Positions 54,055 through 61,870 of a stretch of 64,000 bases of DNA are shown here, piece after piece. The position numbers and the translations under genes are program-made. The DNA is from Phycisphaeraceae bacterium (GTDB taxonomy: Bacteria; Planctomycetota; Phycisphaerae; Phycisphaerales; SM1A02). The notes beneath the pieces are model-generated. The model ran no database searches, was not told the origin of the DNA, and saw nothing but the letters and a program-made list of their open reading frames with translations. Numbering within the stretch: the stretch's first letter is position 1; each line of letters starts with the position of its first letter. The DNA is taken from contig JAHBWZ010000006.1 in assembly GCA_019636755.1 (NCBI GenBank), forward strand, positions 1-64,000, in the 5' to 3' direction.

Positions 54055-54486
54055 TCATCTCCCCGGCATCCGGGAGCCGGTCGTCGCGACCTGCGCGCCG
54101 CCGAGTCCGAGGTCGTGGAGGACATCGATGACGCGATTGACCTGCTGCGCCCGCGCGCTGCGATCCGCCCGGAGCGTGACCGCCACGGCGGTCGGAGAAC
54201 CGCCGCGCCGTGCGACCTCATCGGTGAGAATCCGGCGCAGGTCCGTGAGCGTCACCCTGTTTCCGCCGACGACGAGCGTCCCGTCGGCGTGGACGTTGAC
54301 GATGACACCAGCCTCCGCCGCGGCGCGCTGCGTCCCGCGCTCTTCGGGCAGCGTGAGCGGATCGCGGACCTCGCTGGCGAAGCGCGCGGTGGTCATGAAG
54401 AAGATGATGAGCAGGAAGACGACGTCCACCATCGGCGTCATCTCCACGATCGCGAGTCGAGCACGACTGGTCCGTCCGAATCTCAC
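54055..54486 (-). CDS. exbD: ExbD/TolR-family protein (first of two)
   Basis: 143 residues. Starts with GTG overlapping the exbB stop as GTGA. The transmembrane segment EMTPMVDVVFLLIIFFMTT carries the family Asp (D21). The periplasmic domain ends with the ExbD-typical helix-strand pattern DRSARAQQVNRVIDVLHDLGLGGAQVAT. It is a canonical ExbD and probably the main partner of the adjacent ExbB. Confidence 0.94.
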   Translation of the reverse strand: MRFGRTSRARLAIVEMTPMVDVVFLLIIFFMTTARFASEVRDPLTLPEERGTQRAAAEAGVIVNVHADGTLVVGGNRVTLTDLRRILTDEVARRGGSPTAVAVTLRADRSARAQQVNRVIDVLHDLGLGGAQVATTGSRMPGR

Positions 54487-55220
54487 GCGGGCATCCCCGC
54501 CATCGGCGCGCTGCCCGCCCGGAGCGCCGTGTCCGCCGGCGCGCCGGCCGCCTCCAGCGAGAGCACCAGGCGCTCGATCTCCGCGGCCGACTCGGACGCG
54601 TGGGCATCGATCCGGTTCCGGAAGAACGTGAACAGCGCCACGCATGGAATTGCCAGGATCAGCCCGAGGAGCGTGGTGACCAGGGCAAGCGAGATGTTCG
54701 CCGCGAGTTCCTCGCTGTTGCCGGCAGCGCTGCGCGAGAGCGATTCGAACGCGCCCACCATGCCGAGCACCGTTCCGAGCAGGCCGAGGAGCGGCGAGAT
54801 CGCCCCGATCACGCCCAGCGCGTCGGTGGACCTGTAGAGTCGCGCCGTCTGCTCCTCGCCCGCCTCCTCCAGCGTGTCCTTCAGTTCGAAGGCCCCGAAC
54901 GCCGACCGCTGGAACCGCAGCAGTCCGGCGCTCATGATCCGGGTGAGATAGGAGTCATTCGCCGGGTCCAGGCAGTAGGCGAGCGCCCCGTTGACGTCGT
55001 GGACCTGGAGATGCCGCTCGAGCGCCGCGACCTGGTGCGGCGGCAGGAGCGACCGGCGCCGGATCTGCCAGAAGTGCATGACGACGAGCGCGAGTGCGGC
55101 CACGCTGAGCGCGATGATGATGTACGCGATCACACCGCCGCTCCGGACGGTGTCGAGCCAGGTCGACGGTGCCCGCTCGCCGTCGGCGGCCTGGGCGAGA
55201 AACAGGACGAGGTCTGTCAC
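54483..55220 (-). CDS. exbB: ExbB/TolQ/MotA-family proton channel protein
   Basis: A 245-residue three-helix membrane protein. The first helix is GGVIAYIIIALSVAALALVVMHFW. The conserved core is LGVIGAISPLLGLLGTVLGMVGAFE, and the third helix is NISLALVTTLLGLILAIPCVALFTFF, with the family Thr and Pro residues. It starts with GTG and overlaps both neighbours (GTGA). It is expected to form the stator-like motor of this operon with the two ExbDs. Confidence 0.94.
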   Translation of the reverse strand: MTDLVLFLAQAADGERAPSTWLDTVRSGGVIAYIIIALSVAALALVVMHFWQIRRRSLLPPHQVAALERHLQVHDVNGALAYCLDPANDSYLTRIMSAGLLRFQRSAFGAFELKDTLEEAGEEQTARLYRSTDALGVIGAISPLLGLLGTVLGMVGAFESLSRSAAGNSEELAANISLALVTTLLGLILAIPCVALFTFFRNRIDAHASESAAEIERLVLSLEAAGAPADTALRAGSAPMAGMPA

Positions 55221-56491
55221 GGAGTCGCTCCATCACGCGCGGTCGTTCCGGGCGTGGATACAGGGAGAGGAAGCGTCAGGTCCGAGCGCACGGGATGTCC
55301 CGGGAACCTGCGCTGAAGTTCGGTCGAGAGCACGTCCGCCGCCGGTGCGGCGCCGAGCGCACTCAGCGCGTCCCGCGCCCACGCGACGCAGATGCCGGCG
55401 AGGACCGGCTGATCCGCCGCGTGGCGGGCCGGAACGCGGAGCAGCGCCAGGATGCCGCGCTCACGCGTCTGCGGATCCGCGTCCAGCAGGCGCGCCCGGC
55501 CGACCGCGGCATCGGCCCACGCCCGCGCCCAGGCGGGCTGCGCCGGATCCGCCGAGATCGTCTCCAGGGCCGCGACCGCGCCGGCCACCGCGGCGGGCCG
55601 GGAACCGTCCGGGTCGGGGGGGGCCATCGAGTCGACGATCCGCGCGAACAGCGCGGGAATCCGTTCGGCGCGTCCGCGCGGGGGCGGTCCCGCCAGCGTG
55701 ACGGGGCCGCCGTCCCCGAGCTGGCGGCGGACGGCGGCCAGGTAGAGCCGCGCCCGCTCGGCGGCTTCCGGGTCGCCCTGCGGGTCGTATGCCGCCAGGT
55801 CGCGCGCCAGTCGCATCGCCGCGGCGCGCGACGTGAAGAACGGTGCCGCCTGCGGTGCCAGCCCCGTGCGCTCGTCGATCACCACCGGCAGCGCGCGGTA
55901 GGCCTCCACCGCGAATCCCGCGCCGCGCAGCCTGGACGACTCCAGCGCCGGTACCACCGCGCCGGCGAGGTCACCGCGCGCCAGCCGGCAGCGGAGCAGG
56001 CCCTCCTGCACCACCAGCGCCGACTCGCCCGTCGTTGAGCGCAGCACGCGCTCCCATCGCTCGAAGAGCGGCTCCGCGAGCACGTGGTCGCCCCGCTCCA
56101 GGCGCGTGCGCGCCCGCCAGAGGTCCTCCGCCATCGCGCGGCGCGCGATCCACTCGGGATCCCGCTCGCGCGGCCCGCGGATGGCGCGCACACGATCCCA
56201 GGGAACGACGATCGCAGGCTCCACCGGCGCCCCGATGGGCCCGTCCGGCACCAGCCGGACGCCGGCGTCATCGATGCGCTCGATCGCGCCGACGAGCGGC
56301 GGCGCGCCCCCTCGGCGCTCGACCGTCGACACGCTCATCGGCGCCGAGGGCGCGGCAGGACTCGCGTGTCCGCCCGGGAGACCCCACGGTCCGCCCGATC
56401 CCAGCACGAAGAGCGCGGCGAGCGCGGTCATCGACCGCCCGCCCTGCCGCCCGCGGGCCACCGCCCCATCATCGACCGGACGGCGCGACAT
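55217..56491 (-). CDS. exported helical-repeat protein of the ExbB/ExbD operon
   Basis: A 424-residue protein. An N-terminal hydrophobic stretch (MTALAALFVLGSGGPWGLPGG) suggests export. A beta-hairpin-like region (GAIERIDDAGVRLVPDG...IVVPWDRVRAIRG) follows, then helical TPR-like repeats (RMAMAEDLWRARTRLERGDHVLAEPLFERWERVL is the clearest, allowing for a shifted first residue). AGGAGGAG lies 9 bases before ATG 56491, which supports that start even though it overlaps the vWA gene. ATG 56431 is an alternative. No known family. Confidence 0.78.
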   Translation of the reverse strand: MSRRPVDDGAVARGRQGGRSMTALAALFVLGSGGPWGLPGGHASPAAPSAPMSVSTVERRGGAPPLVGAIERIDDAGVRLVPDGPIGAPVEPAIVVPWDRVRAIRGPRERDPEWIARRAMAEDLWRARTRLERGDHVLAEPLFERWERVLRSTTGESALVVQEGLLRCRLARGDLAGAVVPALESSRLRGAGFAVEAYRALPVVIDERTGLAPQAAPFFTSRAAAMRLARDLAAYDPQGDPEAAERARLYLAAVRRQLGDGGPVTLAGPPPRGRAERIPALFARIVDSMAPPDPDGSRPAAVAGAVAALETISADPAQPAWARAWADAAVGRARLLDADPQTRERGILALLRVPARHAADQPVLAGICVAWARDALSALGAAPAADVLSTELQRRFPGHPVRSDLTLPLPVSTPGTTARDGATP

Positions 56492-57509
56492 ACCGGTAGA
56501 CTCCTCCTGATTCGTCCGCGATCTCGCGGAGCTGATGCTGACTGCTCGGATCGCCGAACGCGATCGTGTTGACGATGACGCGTCGGCCGGCGGCGTTGAG
56601 CTGGGCGACGTATCGCGCCGTGTCCGGCGGAATCTCGCCGTCCGTCATGAAGAAGATGACGTCCGGCCGGGTCGAGAGTTCGAACACCTGTCGGAACGCG
56701 TCGCCGGGCTGCGTGCCGCCCTCGGGCGTCACCTCGCGCAGCCACCGGACGAAGCGATCGACGACGGCCCGGCGCGCCGAGAGCCAGCCGCGCTGCATCG
56801 GCGGCATCTCGGTGCCCGTTGAGAAGAACACGACGAAGAAGGACGCATGGTCCGGCAGTCGCTGCACGGAGCGGCCGAGTTCCTCCAGGGCCTGCTGCAT
56901 GCGGCTGGTCGGCGACCCGAGCCCCATCGAGCCCGAGCGATCGACGATGTACGCGAAGCGGCTGCCGCGCGCGGTGATCCCGAAGAACGACGCGGACCCC
57001 GAGCCACCGGAGAGCCCCCCGCCGCCGGCGGCGGCACCGGCGGATCCGAGCGTCCCGATGATGCCCGCGCCGACGTCGAGCGTCGGCGCCTCGAACATCG
57101 GCAGCAGTTCCGTCTCCGGCGAGAGCGGCGCATCCGCGGCCTCGCTCAGCGGGTCGGACGTGAGGTCGCTGAGGTCGACCGGATCGAGTTCGGTGAGTTC
57201 GTCATCCGGCAGCAGCGTGAACTCGAAGGCGATCGGCGCTCCGGCACGCTCCTCGCCCGCCGCCCGGTAGGTCACCGCGAGCCAGATGAGCACGCAGATG
57301 TGGATCACCGCGCTGACCGCAACCCCGAATGCGAGGATCCGCCCCAGCCGCGCCCGGAAGACCCGACCCCGCAGGTCGGCGGCGATGCGGACCAGGTCCG
57401 CCTCCCGGCCGGTGGTCGGTCGCATATCCGGCGGCGCCGCGATCGGACGACCGGGGCGGTCGACCGAGGCGTTGCCGGGAATGTCCGTGGTCCGATCGAT
57501 CCGTCGCAC
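56469..57509 (-). CDS. TonB-like anchored von Willebrand factor A protein
   Basis: A 346-residue protein and the first gene of the eight-gene operon. After a 55-residue cytoplasmic part comes one helix, ILAFGVAVSAVIHICVLIWL (59-78), with S66-x3-H70, the S-x3-H motif by which TonB's helix engages ExbB/ExbD. An acidic/Pro linker (about 85-145: LPDDELTELDPVDLSD and on) and a Gly-rich hinge follow. The vWA domain (about 180-345) has a complete MIDAS: D190, S192 and S194 in DRSGS, T266 in TPEGGTQ, and D290 in MTDGE. It looks like a TonB-type energy transducer with a vWA head instead of the TonB C-terminus (inference). The start could be the GTG at 57507-57509 or ATG 57425. Confidence 0.88.
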   Translation of the reverse strand: MRRIDRTTDIPGNASVDRPGRPIAAPPDMRPTTGREADLVRIAADLRGRVFRARLGRILAFGVAVSAVIHICVLIWLAVTYRAAGEERAGAPIAFEFTLLPDDELTELDPVDLSDLTSDPLSEAADAPLSPETELLPMFEAPTLDVGAGIIGTLGSAGAAAGGGGLSGGSGSASFFGITARGSRFAYIVDRSGSMGLGSPTSRMQQALEELGRSVQRLPDHASFFVVFFSTGTEMPPMQRGWLSARRAVVDRFVRWLREVTPEGGTQPGDAFRQVFELSTRPDVIFFMTDGEIPPDTARYVAQLNAAGRRVIVNTIAFGDPSSQHQLREIADESGGVYRYVAPSGR

Positions 57510-57888
57510 TCCTGTGGCCGCCGGCCGCGCGCCGCGGCGGATGCATCATCCGCGCGCGTGCCTCTCGAACGACAGGCCCGGGGGATTATCGGCACCGCTT
57601 CGGTGCCCGCCTTGACCGGCCGACCGACAATGGTTCCAATCCGACCCGGCCGGCCGTCCTCCCGCCTCGGCTCCGGCGCCGATGCACGGGGCGCGGGCGT
57701 GCCTCACGCAAGGTCCGCGCGGCGGACCAGGCGGACGGAATCGACCCGGACGCCCGCCCGCGGACACCGGATACCGCGGACCGCCCTTCGGCATCACGGC
57801 GGGTCTCCCGCGGTGCGGCCGATCGGCGGCGCCCGGCGCCCCCGCCGCCGCTCGCCGTGCCCGCTCGTACATCCGCGCAGTCATCGCC
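57510..57888. other. divergent region between the vWA operon and pyrH
   Basis: It contains a strong hairpin (GGCACCG-CTT-CGGTGCC, 57591-57607) without a U tract, and a weak plus-strand promoter candidate for pyrH at 57612-57640, TTGACC-N17-TCCAAT. A minus-strand GATAAT for the vWA operon lies at 57584-57589 without a clear -35. No gene is supported. Confidence 0.45.
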
Positions 57889-58617
57889 ATGACAGATACG
57901 CCAAAGCCACGATATCGTCGCGTCATTCTGAAAATCAGCGGCGAGAGCTTCTGCCGGACGGGCCAGTTCGGCATTGATCCGGAGGAACTCGATTCGATCG
58001 CCGGCGAGATCGCCGACGCCGCGTCGCTGGGGACGGAGATCGCCGTCGTGGTGGGCGGCGGCAACATCATTCGCGGCGGGTCGCTCGCGGCGACCGGGCG
58101 GATCGACCAGTCGACCGCCGACTACATGGGCATGCTCGGCACGGTGATCAATGGCCTGGCGCTCAAGGAGGCGCTCGAGCGGCTCGGCCGGCCGACGCGG
58201 CTCATGGCCGCCATCGCCATCCCCGCGGTTTCCGAGCCGTTCATCCGCGGCCGGGCGCTGCGGCACTTCGAGAAGGGACGGATCCTGGTCCTCGCCGCCG
58301 GTACCGGGAACCCGTTCTTCACCACGGACACCTGCGCCGCGCTCCGCGGGACCGAACTCGGTGCGGACATCCTGCTCAAGGCGACGAAGGTGGACGGCGT
58401 CTACACCGCCGATCCCGCGGTGGACCGGACCGCCACGCGCTTCGACCGCCTCTCGTTCACCGAGGCGATCGAGCGGAAGCTCCGGGTCATGGACCTGACC
58501 GCCCTGACGATGTGCATGGAGCGGAAGCTGCCGGTCATCATCTTCGACTTCAAGCGCCGCGGGAACATCCGACGTGTCCTTGCCGGCGAGCCGATCGGCA
58601 CGCTCATCGAGGCATGA
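57889..58617 (+). CDS. pyrH: UMP kinase
   Basis: A 242-residue uridylate kinase that phosphorylates UMP for pyrimidine nucleotide synthesis; the enzyme is hexameric in bacteria. Motifs are RRVILKISGESF, VVVGGGNIIRGG, DYMGMLGTVINGLAL, LAAGTGNPFFTTDTCAALR, LLKATKVDGVYTADP and the C-terminal FDFKRRGNIRRVLAGEPIGTLI. It stands before frr, the normal bacterial order, but the usual upstream rpsB and tsf are absent. The ATG gives MTDTPKPRYRRV; the frame is open to 57682 without family similarity. No strong ribosome site is seen. Confidence 0.96.
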   Translation: MTDTPKPRYRRVILKISGESFCRTGQFGIDPEELDSIAGEIADAASLGTEIAVVVGGGNIIRGGSLAATGRIDQSTADYMGMLGTVINGLALKEALERLGRPTRLMAAIAIPAVSEPFIRGRALRHFEKGRILVLAAGTGNPFFTTDTCAALRGTELGADILLKATKVDGVYTADPAVDRTATRFDRLSFTEAIERKLRVMDLTALTMCMERKLPVIIFDFKRRGNIRRVLAGEPIGTLIEA

Positions 58618-58713
58618 GTCCCGCCCCCGCGGGCGGGGCGCCGGTCCGGAGGCAGCCTGTATGATCTGCCCGGAACTCCGTGCTGCCCGACGGCACGGTT
58701 CGGAGGCTCATGC

Positions 58714-59283
58714 ATGACGCTTGACGGAATCGCGCGAGAGTGCCGGAGCCGGATGCAGAAGTCCGTGGAGTACCTGGAGAAGGAACTCCGCGGCATCCGC
58801 ACCGGCCGCGCATCGACCGCGCTCATCGAGTACATCAAGGTGGACTACTACGGCAGCCCGACCGACCTGCGGGAACTGGCGGCGGTCAGCGTTCCGGAGT
58901 CGACCAAGCTCCTGGTGAAGCCGTTCGACCCCTCGGCCAAGGGCGAGATCGCCCGCGCCATCGAGTCGGCGAATCTCGGCCTGAATCCGCAGATCGACTC
59001 CGACTCGATCCGGATCAATGTCCCACCGCCGTCCGCCCAGCGCCGCGCGCAGCTCGTGGCGCAGGTCCGCAAGCTGGCCGAGGAGACGCGCGTGGCGATC
59101 CGCAACGAGCGCCGCGATGCCCTGAAGCAGATCGATACGATGGTGAAGAACAAGGACAACCACCTCTCGGAGGATGCCGGCAAGCATGCCAAGGATGAGG
59201 TGGAGTCCCACACGAAGCACTTCACGAAGCAGGTGGACGACCTGAGCGCGCGCAAGAGCGCCGAAGTCGAGGACATCGGATGA
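58714..59283 (+). CDS. frr: ribosome recycling factor
   Basis: A 189-residue RRF that, with EF-G, splits post-termination ribosomes. Family stretches are MQKSVEYLEKELRGIRTGRAS, YYGSPTDLRELAAVSVPE, VKPFDPSAKGEIARAIESANLGLNP, IRINVPPPSAQRRAQLVAQVRKLAEE and RNERRDALKQI. A GGAGG ribosome site is 7 bases before the ATG. It lies 96 bases after pyrH, and the gap holds a small GC-rich hairpin (CCCGCCC-N4-GGGCGGG). Its TGA stop overlaps the ATG of the next gene. Confidence 0.97.
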   Translation: MTLDGIARECRSRMQKSVEYLEKELRGIRTGRASTALIEYIKVDYYGSPTDLRELAAVSVPESTKLLVKPFDPSAKGEIARAIESANLGLNPQIDSDSIRINVPPPSAQRRAQLVAQVRKLAEETRVAIRNERRDALKQIDTMVKNKDNHLSEDAGKHAKDEVESHTKHFTKQVDDLSARKSAEVEDIG

Positions 59284-61649
59284 TTCCCCGGCACGGACAC
59301 GGGACACGCGCGATGACCGGATGCGCCGCGGACCCTCGCCCGAGGGGCCGGACCGGCGTCCGCGGCGGCCGGGGCCTGCGTTGCGCGGCCGCGGCGCTTG
59401 CCGCGCTGCTCGCGCCCGCGGCGTCGGCGTCGATCGCTGCATCCGATCCGCCCGCGCCGCCCGCGGGCCCGATCCCGATCGGCAGCGCCGGGACCCTGGT
59501 CACGCGCAGCGGGACGGTCGTGCTGCTCGTGGACATGCTGCCGGATCCGACCGGCGCCGGCGCGGTCCGCATCGAGGGAGACAACCTGGTGATCGACTTC
59601 CAGGGGGCGCTGCTCTCCGGCCGCCACGCCGACGCCCTGCCGGACAGCGCGGTCGGCACCGGTGTCTCGGTCCACGGACGGAACATCACGATCCGGAATC
59701 TCGTGGTGCGCGGCTACCACGTCGGGATCTCCGCCTCGGACGTCGAGGGCCTGGTCCTGGAGGACGTGACCATCACCGACGGCTGGCGCCCTCGGCTGCG
59801 GTCGACGCCGGAGGCGGAGGACCTCTCCGACTGGATCCGGCCGCATGAGAACGACCAGGGCGAGTGGCGCCGGAACTCCGGCGCCGGCATCGCCGTCTCG
59901 AACAGCCGCGACGTCACGCTCCGCCGCATCACCGTGCGCGGGACCCAGAACGGGATCCTGCTGGAGAATGTCCGATCGGCGCGGGTCTACGACAACGACT
60001 GCTCGTTCCTTTCCGGCTGGGGACTCGCGCTCTGGCGCACGACGGATTCGATCATCTCCCGCAACGCGTTCGACTTCTGCATCCGCGGCTACAGCCACGG
60101 CGTCTACAACCGCGGCCAGGACTCCGCGGGCATCCTGCTCTTCGAACAGTGCTCGCGGAACGTCTTCGCGGAGAACTCCGCGACCCACTGCGGCGACGGC
60201 ATCTTCGCCTTCTCCGGGCGCGAGGCGCTGGGCGAAGTGGACGTCCGGAAGACCGCCGACGGCGAGGTCGATCTCGCGTGGTACCGGCGGCGCGGCAACA
60301 CGGACAACGTCTTCGTCGACAACGACCTCTCCTTCGCCGCGGCACACGGACTGGAGTGCACGTTCGGTTTCGGCAGCGTGATTGCCGGCAACCGATTCGA
60401 GGGCAATGCCATCTGCGGAATCTGGGGCGGGTACTCGCAGGACACGCTCATCCGGGACAACGACTTCATCCGCAACGGCGACCGCGGATACGGCCTCGAG
60501 CGAGGCGGCGTCAACATCGAGCACGGCATCCGCAACCGGATCACCGCGAACCGCTTCGCGGACAATCTCTGCGGGGTCCATCTCTGGTGGGATGATGACG
60601 GGGCGCTGCTCCGCACGCCCTGGGCCCGTGCCAATCACGTCGACTGCTGCACCGCGACGATCGACGACAACCACTTCAACGGGGATCGCACCGCCCTGCA
60701 CCTGCGGGACACGCGCGGGACGACGCTCCTTTCCGGCAACCGCTTCGACCGCGTGCCGGAGGACATCCGCGCGGAGGGCACCAGTCCGCGCGATACACAG
60801 GCACCGGCCGCAGCCGAGTGGCCCCCGGAGGCGCCGTCGGTGACCGTGCTCGGAGAGCGGACCCCGGTCGGGGCGCGGCGCGGGGCGCCGGGCATCCCCG
60901 CGGGTCGCGCCGCCATCGTCATGACAGAGTGGGGTCCGCACGACTGGTCCGGGCCGGTCCTCGTCCGGGCGCAGGGCCGCGTCAATCACGACTTCTGGCG
61001 CGTGGTCGGACTGGACCCCGGCGTGACCCCGATGTCGGTCGTCGAGGCCGACGGCGATGTGCGGCTCGGACGCGGGCCTGAGCCGGACCTGCTCACGGTC
61101 TTCACCGAGCAGCGCGGCGTACTGGTGCCGTACACGCTCCGCGTGGTCGGGAACGCTCCGGGCGCCGCACCCGCCGCGCGCGGTGTCCTCTTCCGCACGC
61201 GCTGGTCCGGGCTCGTCTTCCCGTGGCGGCGCGACCCGCGGACCGATGAGGCCGGCTGGCGCGACGACGCCGCAACGCTGGGCCTGGACATCACGCCCTT
61301 CCGCGTGGACTTTCCGTTCGGCAGCGGCGGCCCGCTCGACCTTCCGACGATGATCGGCGGGAACCTGCGGGGTGCGGAGATCGGCGCCGACCGCTTCGGG
61401 CTGATCCTCAACAACACCGTCACCGTTCCCCCGGGACGATGGCGCCTCCGCACCCTCTCGGACGACGGCATCCGCGTCCGCCTCGGTGACCGGATCGTCA
61501 TCGAAGACTGGACGCACCACGCGCCGCGCATCCACACGTACGACTTCGACGTCGCCGAGGAGATCGAGAAGGACATCCGCGTGGAGTGGTTCGAGATCGA
61601 CGGCTACGCGATCCTGCGGCTGGAATTCGAGTACCTGGGCGCGCCATAG
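59280..61649 (+). CDS. secreted right-handed beta-helix protein with C-terminal PA14-like domain
   Basis: A 789-residue secreted protein. After an Arg/Gly-rich n-region comes the hydrophobic AAAALAALLAPAASASIAAS, a signal peptide. Residues about 75-500 are parallel beta-helix repeats of the NosD/PbH1 type (ITIRNLVVRGYHVGISASD, VTLRRITVRGTQNGILLENV, NTDNVFVDNDLSFAAAHGLE). A C-terminal domain (about 625-789) with WSGLVFPW, RTLSDDGIRVRLGDRIVIEDW and DIRVEWFEIDGYAILRLEFEY looks like PA14, a sugar-binding module. A role in polysaccharide binding or cleavage is inferred; no catalytic residues are assigned. ATG 59280 overlaps the frr stop (ATGA); ATG 59313 is an alternative. Confidence 0.85.
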   Translation: MIPRHGHGTRAMTGCAADPRPRGRTGVRGGRGLRCAAAALAALLAPAASASIAASDPPAPPAGPIPIGSAGTLVTRSGTVVLLVDMLPDPTGAGAVRIEGDNLVIDFQGALLSGRHADALPDSAVGTGVSVHGRNITIRNLVVRGYHVGISASDVEGLVLEDVTITDGWRPRLRSTPEAEDLSDWIRPHENDQGEWRRNSGAGIAVSNSRDVTLRRITVRGTQNGILLENVRSARVYDNDCSFLSGWGLALWRTTDSIISRNAFDFCIRGYSHGVYNRGQDSAGILLFEQCSRNVFAENSATHCGDGIFAFSGREALGEVDVRKTADGEVDLAWYRRRGNTDNVFVDNDLSFAAAHGLECTFGFGSVIAGNRFEGNAICGIWGGYSQDTLIRDNDFIRNGDRGYGLERGGVNIEHGIRNRITANRFADNLCGVHLWWDDDGALLRTPWARANHVDCCTATIDDNHFNGDRTALHLRDTRGTTLLSGNRFDRVPEDIRAEGTSPRDTQAPAAAEWPPEAPSVTVLGERTPVGARRGAPGIPAGRAAIVMTEWGPHDWSGPVLVRAQGRVNHDFWRVVGLDPGVTPMSVVEADGDVRLGRGPEPDLLTVFTEQRGVLVPYTLRVVGNAPGAAPAARGVLFRTRWSGLVFPWRRDPRTDEAGWRDDAATLGLDITPFRVDFPFGSGGPLDLPTMIGGNLRGAEIGADRFGLILNNTVTVPPGRWRLRTLSDDGIRVRLGDRIVIEDWTHHAPRIHTYDFDVAEEIEKDIRVEWFEIDGYAILRLEFEYLGAP

Positions 61650-61870
61650 GCGGCGCGATCGACCCGCGGCGGGCGCCTTCGCCTCACCCGGGGCGCTCAC
61701 GCGCGCACGGGAGCCGCTGACCCGCCGGCGCGGTGGCCGGGGTCGGATGCGCGGTGTCGACGCCCCCGTTCACAGGGTGGAATCCCGATAGACGCCCGCG
61801 CGGGACTTCGTACCGTGGCGCCAGGCCCTGGGCAGTCGGCCGGACTCGCCCTGGGGGAAGGAGTCCACGC

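Noticed and set aside
57591-57607. Hairpin as a rho-independent terminator
   Set aside because: There is no U tract on either strand and it sits between two divergent start regions.
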